From Gammaproteobacteria bacterium (lineage in GTDB: Bacteria > Pseudomonadota > Gammaproteobacteria > Steroidobacterales > XN24): a stretch of 64,000 nt of DNA. Where the stretch lies: assembly GCA_024640085.1 (NCBI GenBank), contig JAHEFR010000071.1, forward strand, positions 1 to 64,000, in the 5' to 3' direction. Below the pieces are notes generated by a model. That model had not been told where the DNA came from, ran no database searches, and saw only the letters and a list, made by a program, of their open reading frames with translations. A program made the position numbers and the translations under genes. Of the stretch, positions 7,615-15,157 are shown piece by piece. Positions within the stretch are counted from its first letter, which is position 1, and the number at the start of each line of letters is the position of its first letter.

Positions 7615-9930
7615 ATGGTCATGCCTGAACCAGCCGCCATCAGGATCGAAGACTGGATAGCAGTCCGGTCGACAGGGGAACTCAAGCGAGGCGAACAAAC
7701 GGTCCACCTGGAGCCGCGGGTGATGGACGTGCTCTTCGCCCTGGCCGAATCACCAGGCCGGGCTGTCAGCCTGCAGCAATTGATGGACGCCGCGTGGGGT
7801 GACATCGCCGTCGCCCCGGAAAGTGTCTATCAAGCCATCGCGGCATTGCGTAAGGCGCTAGCGAAGGACTCGGACAAAACCGAGTACATCGTCACCGTGC
7901 CCAAGCGTGGGTACCGACTTGCGGCTCCGGCTACACCCGTCCGGCTCCGAGAAGATCAGGAACAACCAGAACCAGAAACCTATCGCGGTGCGGTTGGGGC
8001 GAAATCCATGAGACGGGCGCTGATGTTGTTCCCGGCTGCACTGGTGCTGATCATCACCGTGTTCCTCGCCCGATTCCCGACGTTCCATTCGGCAGTAGGT
8101 GCCTTACCCGGGAGCATCGTGGTGGTTGCGTCGGACGGTGTGGACGGGGCAATGGCAGACGGGCTCGTGAGGCGTTTCCTGCAATCGGCCTTCATCCGCT
8201 TGCTGACGCCGAGCGTACCGATGTACGCGGGCCCCAACATGGATGAGCAGGTTTTGATGGCCCGGACGCTGGACGCTGATTTTGTCGTAAGCCTGAGCCA
8301 GACGGGGGAGAATCAGATCAAGCTGTCCATCCTGGACCTGACATCTGACGAAATCCGGGAAAGAGAGCACTTCTCGATCGACTACTCGCGCCCGGAAATT
8401 GCGGCCACGGAAGCGACCAAAAGGTTGGAAACGATCATCGGCGCGTCGCGCGTCAACGGCAATAACAAACGCGGCAGAGGGGGATCGACTTCGCAAGCTG
8501 CTCAGCTGGAGGCCTTGGGGCGATATTTCATGCAACGCCGGTTTGTGCGTGACGCGGACCCGCAACTCGCGCTGGACAACGCCGGTGATGCCTTCCGGCA
8601 AGCAATCGAAGCAGATGAGGACTTTGTTCCCGCCTGGACGGGTTTAGCCCTTTCACAAGCGCTTAGATCTGAGTACGGTCCGCGGGAAGACGTCGCCGTA
8701 TACCTGACAATAGGACGCGCCGCGATTGACAAGGCGCTGGCTGTTGCACCGAATTCCGCGGAGGCATACGGTGCTCTGGGTCTCGCAGCAAATATCGAAG
8801 GCGACTATTTGGCAGCCAGAGCAGCGCTGGAAAGAGCCGTCAGCCTTGATCCCGCCAATCCGATGTTGACGCGGTGGCTGGCCGTCACAATGAACAGATT
8901 GGGCTATTATCGCAAGGCCGCAAAGCTCTCGGCCATGGCTGCAGAAGCCGCCCCGTTCTCTCTGGAAATACTGCACTCTGCGAGTATCCACAGCCAATCC
9001 GCGGGGGATCTCAAAGCCTCCATAAAATTTGCCGAGGAGGCTTTGGATCTCCATCCCGAAGATATCTTCACAACAAACAATCTGATGGTCGCTTATCGTA
9101 GGGCCGGGCAGCTCGACAAGGCAATCGCCGCCGGCCGGTCTTTGCTCCGGTCCCTGCAACTCTCAGGCGACGCGGCTGGTAAATTTGACTACGCGATAGG
9201 TATGGTCAGTAATCTCTATCTCGATCTCGGTCTGTTTGAGTCGGCGCGCGTACTTGCCGGGCAGGCCGAGACGGATTTTCCAGACGAGCCAGATACCGTA
9301 AGGAGTCTGGTCCGTCTCGACCTCGCGGAGGGTAACATCGGGTCCGCCCGCCGACGGATCACATACTGGGCAAAACACTCCGACGAAGCCTGGATGACTG
9401 CCGGCCTTGCCGTGTATGCCAATATCGCTGGACTGGACACACTGAGCCTGAAACTCATTGAGTCACTTCCAGAAGTCCAAGGACTTCCGGGCGGAACAAA
9501 TCCGATGCTGGAGGCGGGCCGTTGGCTAAGAACGGATTATTTGTACTTTGCGTCACTTCCGGCTGTCTATCGCGCCCGGCTGCACATTCAGAACGGGGAG
9601 ATAGAGGAGGCCCAGCGGTTGCTCGGTGAGTCAGAGCGATTCCTAGACTATTGGAGCGAACAAGGACTGTCGCGCAACGATTGCCTGTACCTTCTCGCGG
9701 CCGTGCATGCCATGAAGAATGAAACAGATGCTGGTCTGGAGGCACTTCTAGCCGCCGTCGAAAGTGGCTGGCGCGATGCCTGGCGCATCAGACACGATTC
9801 CGCACTTGATGGCCTGAGAGGACATCCCGAATTCGCGGACGTACTCTCCAGACTCGACGAGATCCTGATGAGTCAAAGAAAGAACGTGATCGCTAGGGAG
9901 GCGCGGCGTTCCTTGCCGGCGGAAAGCTGA
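7615..9930 (+). CDS. CadC/ToxR-like transcriptional regulator with C-terminal TPR domain
   Basis: The 771-residue product starts with an OmpR/PhoB-type winged helix at about residues 8-100. Typical signs are HLEPRVMDVLFALAESPGR, the recognition region SVYQAIAALRKAL and the closing IVTVPKRGYRLAAP. One membrane helix follows near residues 138-157, so the DNA-binding domain is cytoplasmic and the rest periplasmic. The long C-terminal part contains TPR-like repeats such as NSAEAYGALGLAANIEGDY and ASIKFAEEALDLHPED. This is the layout of membrane-bound one-component regulators. The target genes and stimulus are unknown. An alternative start lies two codons downstream at 7621. It is divergent from the secreted protein gene at 6549-7295. 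Confidence 0.85.
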   Translation: MVMPEPAAIRIEDWIAVRSTGELKRGEQTVHLEPRVMDVLFALAESPGRAVSLQQLMDAAWGDIAVAPESVYQAIAALRKALAKDSDKTEYIVTVPKRGYRLAAPATPVRLREDQEQPEPETYRGAVGAKSMRRALMLFPAALVLIITVFLARFPTFHSAVGALPGSIVVVASDGVDGAMADGLVRRFLQSAFIRLLTPSVPMYAGPNMDEQVLMARTLDADFVVSLSQTGENQIKLSILDLTSDEIREREHFSIDYSRPEIAATEATKRLETIIGASRVNGNNKRGRGGSTSQAAQLEALGRYFMQRRFVRDADPQLALDNAGDAFRQAIEADEDFVPAWTGLALSQALRSEYGPREDVAVYLTIGRAAIDKALAVAPNSAEAYGALGLAANIEGDYLAARAALERAVSLDPANPMLTRWLAVTMNRLGYYRKAAKLSAMAAEAAPFSLEILHSASIHSQSAGDLKASIKFAEEALDLHPEDIFTTNNLMVAYRRAGQLDKAIAAGRSLLRSLQLSGDAAGKFDYAIGMVSNLYLDLGLFESARVLAGQAETDFPDEPDTVRSLVRLDLAEGNIGSARRRITYWAKHSDEAWMTAGLAVYANIAGLDTLSLKLIESLPEVQGLPGGTNPMLEAGRWLRTDYLYFASLPAVYRARLHIQNGEIEEAQRLLGESERFLDYWSEQGLSRNDCLYLLAAVHAMKNETDAGLEALLAAVESGWRDAWRIRHDSALDGLRGHPEFADVLSRLDEILMSQRKNVIAREARRSLPAES

Positions 9931-10399
9931 GTGCAAGATACTCCTGCCGCGATACTCCAAACCTAGTGCGATCTTCGATGCCGGCGATGAGTTCGGTGGC
10001 TGCAAAACATGGGGAGTAGGCGTCGCAGTGACGAGGCTGATGCAGCTTGACGAGAAAATCAGGACGACTTCTCGTGATGGCTTAGCTCAATAAAAATAGA
10101 AAGGCCGCCATCAGGCGACCTCTCGTAAGCCCAAGTAAGGGCGTAAGTGACAAGTAATAGGGGAAGTGGACTTCTAATGCAGTCCTTGATCCAACCGGTC
10201 AACCAGGTGGAACCGGGTGACGTGATGCCACGATGGATTCGTGGCAAGTTTCACTCGCACGAAATGGTGGTCCTTAATCCTAACTGTACGATCTTTGCAG
10301 AAGGCTAGGTAAGGAATGCAAAATTTATTCGTTGTTCCGAGACTTGAGTGCCGCGTGATTCTTTGTCTGTCTCTTTGTAAGCTGATAGTTCTGGAGTTA
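9931..10399. other. Intergenic stretch without a supported gene
   Basis: It holds the second copy of the 33-base repeat at 10101-10133. A 43-codon plus-strand frame (ATG at 10177 to TAG at 10308) and an overlapping minus-strand frame both stay open, but neither has a recognisable product. Confidence 0.4.
10101..10133 (-). repeat. 33-base repeat, copy 2 (terminator-like)
   Basis: It matches 6399-6431 with one substitution. The stem GGCCGCC/GGCGACC is kept but the U tract is interrupted (TTTCTATTTTTA on the minus strand). It lies 280 bases after the decayed open frame at 10400-10822 on the same strand. Confidence 0.55.
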
Positions 10400-10822
10400 T
10401 CACACGTTCCATAGGACGCCTTCCAACCGGACACCTTGTTCTTCCAGGTCGCTAAAAACCTTAGTCTCTAGATCTTTGTAGCTATCGAGAAGACGAGATG
10501 GAGATGGCCAAGCATCTTTAGATCGTCCGCTGATGGGTCTTAGTTTGGGGATTGGAGGTACCCATTGAGAGATCTCCTGCTTGGGGAGACCAAAGCGGTG
10601 TCTACAGTAGGCATTGCCGGAAGAGATCCGAACAGCGTCCCGCGAAATTGACGCCCAGGTCCAGGTGCAGAACGTTACCAGTTTAAAGAATCCGCGTGCT
10701 TGAGTAGTTTTCTTATCGCCCTCCCAGGCCTTTTGTCTTCTTTCCGCCCCCGAAATCCTACTATGCTGACACCAGCAGGGCCGGATTGGATCTCTGGCGA
10801 ATCCGAAAAGGAACCCTTCAGC
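10400..10822 (-). pseudogene. Open frame of about 140 codons without a start; possible gene remnant
   Basis: This minus-strand frame is open from just after a TAG at 10823-10825 to a TGA at 10400-10402, but contains no in-frame ATG, GTG or TTG in a usable position. Its translation looks protein-like, for example LLDSYKDLETKVFSDLEEQG near the end, with mixed charged and hydrophobic residues. No family is recognised. It could be the 3' part of a decayed gene, with the repeat at 10101-10133 as its old terminator, or chance. Other frames here are interrupted by stops. Confidence 0.25.
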
Positions 10823-10971
10823 CTAGATTCGAAATCCAAGGCTAACTGCCTCCTACTCACATGTTTTTGAGCCGGCAGTGGACCCTCCCTTCCTTCATCG
10901 TAAGAGTGCCCCACAGTTGTCCCAGAGACCGGGCAGCCCACAGCAGAGGTCGTGAAGCCCTTTGATAATAT

Positions 10972-11045
10972 TGGAGCGGGTGATGGGAATCGAACCCACG
11001 TCATCAGCTTGGGAAGCTGAGGTTCTACCATTGAACTACACCCGC
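10972..11045 (-). tRNA. tRNA-Gly (anticodon CCC)
   Basis: Read on the minus strand it starts GCGGGTGTAG and ends CACCCGCTCCA, so the acceptor stem pairs fully and CCA is encoded. The anticodon loop TTCCCAA gives anticodon CCC, in a TCAGC/GCTGA stem. The T arm contains GGTTCGATTCC. It is 74 bases including CCA. A partial second copy lies at 13098-13157. Confidence 0.95.
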
Positions 11046-11048
11046 AAA
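11009..11048 (+). repeat. 40-base direct repeat, copy 1 (inside tRNA-Gly)
   Basis: This segment covers the 5' half of the tRNA, from the anticodon loop to the first base, plus three flanking A residues. It is identical base for base to 13121-13160. The two copies are 2112 bases apart in the same orientation and bracket the TPR gene. Confidence 0.8.
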
Positions 11049-11142
11049 TCAGGGAGTTAGCTCTCTTGCACAGCGAGCTGAGCATAAGAGTGAGAGTACT
11101 CGCATTCTAAGCGATTGTGAGGCGATTAGAGAAGCGGAGACG

Positions 11143-12966
11143 CTAGAGTTCGACGCCCGGCGGCAGGCGGATGTCGAGATCGAGACTCTCGAGTATCTCG
11201 TCGGTCATCTGGTACTGCTCGAGCAGGGCTTGCCAGCGCGGGTCATCGTACAATTTCCTGTACCACACGCGTGTCATCTGAGATCGAATAATCCAGGAAT
11301 TTTCCCGGTCGCGTCTATCGAGCCAGCGGAATGCCTCGTCGTTGTCACCGATCCACGCATAAAGCTGAGCCACGATGAATGGATATTCTTCTTCGTGAAA
11401 CTCGAGAAACTCCGGAAGTAGCGCATTGAATTCCTCGTGACGACCGAAATCGTGGAGGGCCTGGAGGTGGCCTGGATACAATTCGCCCGACTCGGCACGC
11501 ACTTCGGAAAAGATCTCAAGTGCTCTTCCGGTTTCGCCAGCGAACAGGTGCGCGGCACCTAACCGCGCTTTGGCCCACATAAAATCCGGATCGAGGTCAA
11601 GTACATCGCTCAGTCGCGCCTTGGCCGATGCAAAGTCCCCGAGCTGCAAGTATGACTCCACCAACTCCAGATAGCAGCTGATGCACAATGGGTCGCGCTC
11701 GATGAGGTATTCCCCGATCCTGACCGCCAGATCCGGCCGGCCATACATAGGCAAGCTCCGCATCGAACCCGACAGCACCTCGTAATTCACAGGATCGGCG
11801 TCATGTGCGCGTTTCTTGTAGCGCGCTGCGGTTTCGATATCGTTGTCGTGCATAAGCGAGAAAGTGCTCATCCAATCGAGCGCATTCGCATTGTTCGGGT
11901 CGATTGCCAGGGCACGGGTGAACATTTGGCGGACGCGCGTAGCCACGTCCTCATCCGACATATCCGCGTCACCGAAATAAAAGAGATGACGCGCGTACAT
12001 GGACATGGCTTCACCATAACCAGGATCGATCTCGAGCGCGCGCTCGAGTAGCGGCCGCACCCGGGCGATGTCCTCCTCTGTAGCGTCGGAGCTATTCCAA
12101 GTCGTTCGAGCTTGCAGATACAGTGCATAAGCCCGGGGATCGACTCGCTTCGCGTGCGGCTTTCCACCAACCAGCGAAATCTGCAGCTCATCGACGACTT
12201 TCGCCGCAACCTCGTCCTGGATGTCGAAAATGTCGCCGAAATCGCGATCGTAGTTCTGTGAGAACAGGTGCGTATCCGACGCCGCCTCGACGAGCTGTAC
12301 GGTAATCCGAATCCTGTCCGCGGCCGAACGAACTGATCCTTCGACGATGTACGTAACGCCGAGCGCCTCTCCAATTTCCGGGATCGTTGCCGGGTTGTCC
12401 TTGAACGAGAACGCCGACGTCCGCCCCGCGACACGGAGCTCCGGAATTCCCGCGAGCAGGTTGAGCAGTTCCTCGGCGAGGCCGTCGGCAAAGTAGCCCA
12501 GGTCGCCAGCTTCGGAAATGTCTTCGAATGCGAGTACGGCGATCGAGTTCTCGCCGTACTTTTGTCGAATCGCGTCACCTCGCGCCTCGGCGGCAACCTT
12601 TACTTCGCGGTCCCTGTCGCGCACGGGATCAAAAACAAACTTGTCGACGGAAAAATAGGCCACAGCGAGCACGAGCATCGCGATGATCGCCGCATCGAAA
12701 CGCCGCGTTCGCCCGGCCGGCGCAGGAGCCGTCACTTCACTATCACGCCGGAACCCATCCGGCGTCCATTCGAAGACCCACGACAGGATGACCGCTGGCA
12801 CGAACCCGATCGCAAGGACAATAACGACCGCCCGGATAGCCGTATCAGACAAGCCGAACACCGGGAAAAGCGTTTCCACAACCTGGATCAGCAGCCAGGC
12901 AGTAGCCACATACGCGATCGCCACGCGGTGGACGTTGCGGCGCCGGAATTCACCCCACAAGGACAT
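11143..12966 (-). CDS. TolB-like/FlgO-type domain protein with TPR repeats, membrane anchored
   Basis: The 607-residue product has the same plan as the protein at 2085-4199. It has a basic start (FRRRNVHRVA), membrane helices near residues 14-33 and 42-64 and another near 92-106. The TolB/FlgO-like domain spans about residues 140-265 (NSIAVLAFEDIS, YFADGLAEELLNLLAGIPEL, YIVEGSVRSAADRIRITVQLVEAASD), and TPR-like repeats run to the end. It is probably an inner-membrane protein with a large soluble part. Its cellular role is not established. It is the only gene between the two 40-base tRNA-Gly repeats, so it may have arrived or been duplicated with that segment. There is no clear ribosome binding site. 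Confidence 0.85.
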   Translation of the reverse strand: MSLWGEFRRRNVHRVAIAYVATAWLLIQVVETLFPVFGLSDTAIRAVVIVLAIGFVPAVILSWVFEWTPDGFRRDSEVTAPAPAGRTRRFDAAIIAMLVLAVAYFSVDKFVFDPVRDRDREVKVAAEARGDAIRQKYGENSIAVLAFEDISEAGDLGYFADGLAEELLNLLAGIPELRVAGRTSAFSFKDNPATIPEIGEALGVTYIVEGSVRSAADRIRITVQLVEAASDTHLFSQNYDRDFGDIFDIQDEVAAKVVDELQISLVGGKPHAKRVDPRAYALYLQARTTWNSSDATEEDIARVRPLLERALEIDPGYGEAMSMYARHLFYFGDADMSDEDVATRVRQMFTRALAIDPNNANALDWMSTFSLMHDNDIETAARYKKRAHDADPVNYEVLSGSMRSLPMYGRPDLAVRIGEYLIERDPLCISCYLELVESYLQLGDFASAKARLSDVLDLDPDFMWAKARLGAAHLFAGETGRALEIFSEVRAESGELYPGHLQALHDFGRHEEFNALLPEFLEFHEEEYPFIVAQLYAWIGDNDEAFRWLDRRDRENSWIIRSQMTRVWYRKLYDDPRWQALLEQYQMTDEILESLDLDIRLPPGVEL

Positions 12967-13097
12967 GGCTTGATTCTACAGGTGAGGCCAGAACTGAGCG
13001 TACTCAGAAAGCCCACCAGGCCCAGTTGGTTACCGACAGGTGATCCAACGCGTTGAAATTGATCATCAGCGGACCACGGAAATCAGGCGGTTAGGCA

Positions 13098-13157
13098 GAT
13101 GGGAATCGCAGCGACTCCGATTGGGAAGCTGAGGTTCTACCATTGAACTACACCCGC
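13098..13157 (-). pseudogene. Degenerate partial tRNA-Gly(CCC)
   Basis: The 5' half is perfect: acceptor strand, D arm and anticodon loop TTCCCAA. The 3' half is altered. The anticodon stem no longer pairs (TCAGC against TCGGA), the T arm is changed, and the 3' acceptor reads CATCTGCC instead of CACCCGC. It cannot fold as a tRNA. The gap from 12967 to 13316 holds nothing else that I can support. Confidence 0.75.
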
Positions 13158-13160
13158 AAA
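13121..13160 (+). repeat. 40-base direct repeat, copy 2 (inside tRNA-Gly remnant)
   Basis: It is an exact copy of 11009-11048. It would be expected of an att-like duplication or of an old tandem tRNA duplication. Confidence 0.8.
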
Positions 13161-13316
13161 CCGGAGACTTGTCTCGTTAGCCTCACTCACCTAGTACAGA
13201 AGTGCGGCGGCCCGTATTTTAGGCGATTCCTGGTCAGTTGGAGAAGAGATCAATACTGATCACCCCCGTACGCCGCACCGGGGGACGGATTCCGGTCAGC
13301 GATTTCGGGCCGGGTG

Positions 13317-14030
13317 CTACCGGGCGATGGCTTGATTCCTGCCTGGTCCGTTCGACGTGAGCATGGCACGGAGCCCAACCAGCAGGTGCCAGAGAAAAGC
13401 CGCCATGATCGCCAAGCCACCGACACGCAAGTTGTCCCAGTTCGGGCCCGTTGAACCGAACAGGAACGCGGTTATAGCGGCAAAGGCGATGACTTGGCCG
13501 ACTACTCCCAGCCACCTTGAATGGATACGTCGGTGCAGCATCCTCGATGACAGAACCACGATTGCAGCGAACATGAGAAAGATGCCTGGTGTGAAAAAAG
13601 ATAGGGCCAGCTCGTGCGTGCTGATGATGTCCTCGAGCGAAACCACCGGCCGCCCCTCCCCCGACGTATAGGCGTTGATCGCTGCAGGGAGCTGGAATCC
13701 ATCGATTACAAGCGCGATTGCAAACAATCCGAAAGCTATAGTTGCCGTGACTGCCGCGGCTGCCCCGACACGCCGGCTACCGACATTCGCAAGTATCTTT
13801 GCATGCAACCAGTATCCCATTGTGAACAGCAACATAGCCGACAGTCCCATAGCGTGGGAAAGCTGCCAATGCAAGCCTGCGACTTCGGCCAGACGGATAA
13901 TATCCATCGGTGCCTTTGGCGGAAACGCCATGTCGTCCGGCAAAATGGCGAAGATTGGCACCATTCGGGTCAGCATCAGCAATCCGGCCAGCGCCATGAC
14001 GATCCCGGCCCATTTCATATATCTGTCCAT
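13317..14030 (-). CDS. Hypothetical multi-pass membrane protein
   Basis: The 237-residue product has about six or seven hydrophobic helices, near residues 7-26, 55-74, 88-112, 140-162, 173-192 and 200-218. No motif assigns a function. A GGGGAG ribosome binding site about 6 bases upstream supports the ATG at 14030. The gene lies 98 bases downstream of the LytTR regulator gene on the same strand, so the two may be co-transcribed. The pair could be a regulator with a membrane target or partner, but only the arrangement supports that. Confidence 0.7.
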   Translation of the reverse strand: MDRYMKWAGIVMALAGLLMLTRMVPIFAILPDDMAFPPKAPMDIIRLAEVAGLHWQLSHAMGLSAMLLFTMGYWLHAKILANVGSRRVGAAAAVTATIAFGLFAIALVIDGFQLPAAINAYTSGEGRPVVSLEDIISTHELALSFFTPGIFLMFAAIVVLSSRMLHRRIHSRWLGVVGQVIAFAAITAFLFGSTGPNWDNLRVGGLAIMAAFLWHLLVGLRAMLTSNGPGRNQAIAR

Positions 14031-14128
14031 TGGAGCTCCCCGTTGTGAAAGTCACGACGATATGAGCAAATTCACGATCTTGCGATCACTTTGGGACGAA
14101 TGACGCCTCTGCGTGACGAGTTGCAACC

Positions 14129-14902
14129 CTAGCCGGTTACCGCTCGGAGTACAGCGTCCTTATAGGTGCGTGAAACAGGTATCCGATCGCCATGCTCGAA
14201 CTCGATTTCGAAGCGCCCTCGCTTGCTGACGATACGCTGGATAGCCGAAATATTGACGAAATAGGATCGGTGACACTGAACAAGCGCGGGCTGGTCCACC
14301 TGTGCGACCAGACCTGAAAGGGACGTGCGCAGCAACGTCGTCGCAGGCGCGCCGTTCCGCAGGTAATGAACGTCCACATAGTTGCCACCTGCGTGCAGGT
14401 AGACCAGCGTTTCGGGCCCGAGGCTCAGGACCTCCCTGTCGCTTTCTCCGCGCAAGACGATCGTAGAACCCGTCCGGGGCTTGTCAGCGGCCTTGATTCC
14501 CGGCCCTTGGTAACGCGTGCGTTCCCGGTTCCACAGGTCAATGACGAATAGCGCCAGACCGGCTACGAGGGCCACCTGGACGATAATGAGGGCCGCAGTG
14601 CCGGACTCCGACCAGAAGGCGAAATAGGCACTATTGACGACAACTAGACACAAAACGGTCAAGACCATCCGCACGCGGTCATTCACGATTCGGATGTTGT
14701 GCATGGCAAACATCACCGTGAAATTCAACGGGGCACTGCCCGCAATCACCAGCAGATTGGCCAAGGAATCCACGGGTATGCCGAATGGCCTGAAGAGTAC
14801 GAGAAATAGCGCAACCGCCACCGAAATCGCGGCTGCCCGGGTTATGGGAAACTCACCCGGCCCTTCGTGCCGATGACTGCGGTCGGTAGCGGTGGTGCTC
14901 AC
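14129..14902 (-). CDS. LytTR-family DNA-binding regulator with membrane domain
   Basis: The C-terminal 100 residues form a LytTR domain: VYLHAGGNYVDVHY, LLRTSLSGLV, LVQCHRSYFVNISAIQRI and PVSRTYKDAVLRAV near the end. The N-terminal half has about four membrane helices. This fits the membrane-anchored LytTR regulators that bind direct repeats near target promoters. The start is uncertain. I chose the GTG at 14902 (257 residues), since the residues further upstream look unlike protein, but a start at 15043 is possible. The downstream membrane protein gene is the likely co-transcribed partner. LytTR genes often lie beside the membrane protein they control. Confidence 0.75.
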   Translation of the reverse strand: MSTTATDRSHRHEGPGEFPITRAAAISVAVALFLVLFRPFGIPVDSLANLLVIAGSAPLNFTVMFAMHNIRIVNDRVRMVLTVLCLVVVNSAYFAFWSESGTAALIIVQVALVAGLALFVIDLWNRERTRYQGPGIKAADKPRTGSTIVLRGESDREVLSLGPETLVYLHAGGNYVDVHYLRNGAPATTLLRTSLSGLVAQVDQPALVQCHRSYFVNISAIQRIVSKRGRFEIEFEHGDRIPVSRTYKDAVLRAVTG

Positions 14903-15157
14903 GCAAGGAGTATACCCAGAGCAGGCAAACCCGAGCCTGTTGAAAAAGAACGCTCTTGCTGCCAGGAAATTTCCCCTGGGAATGGCATGGAGCAAGGGGG
15001 TCTGCCGACAGACGGCCCCGCGACTGTCATCCGGCACCGTCACTCAGCGCACGGGCCGGACCACCGGACGAAGCGGCGACTCACGGAGCCACCCTGGCGA
15101 ACCCTGTCGAGCAACCGCTGGTTCCGACGACCAGTAACAAAAAAGCCGGTTCGCTGC

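Noticed and set aside
10675-11085. A 136-codon minus-strand frame running through tRNA-Gly
   Set aside because: It contains the well-known spurious translation of tRNA-Gly, and coding across a tRNA is implausible.
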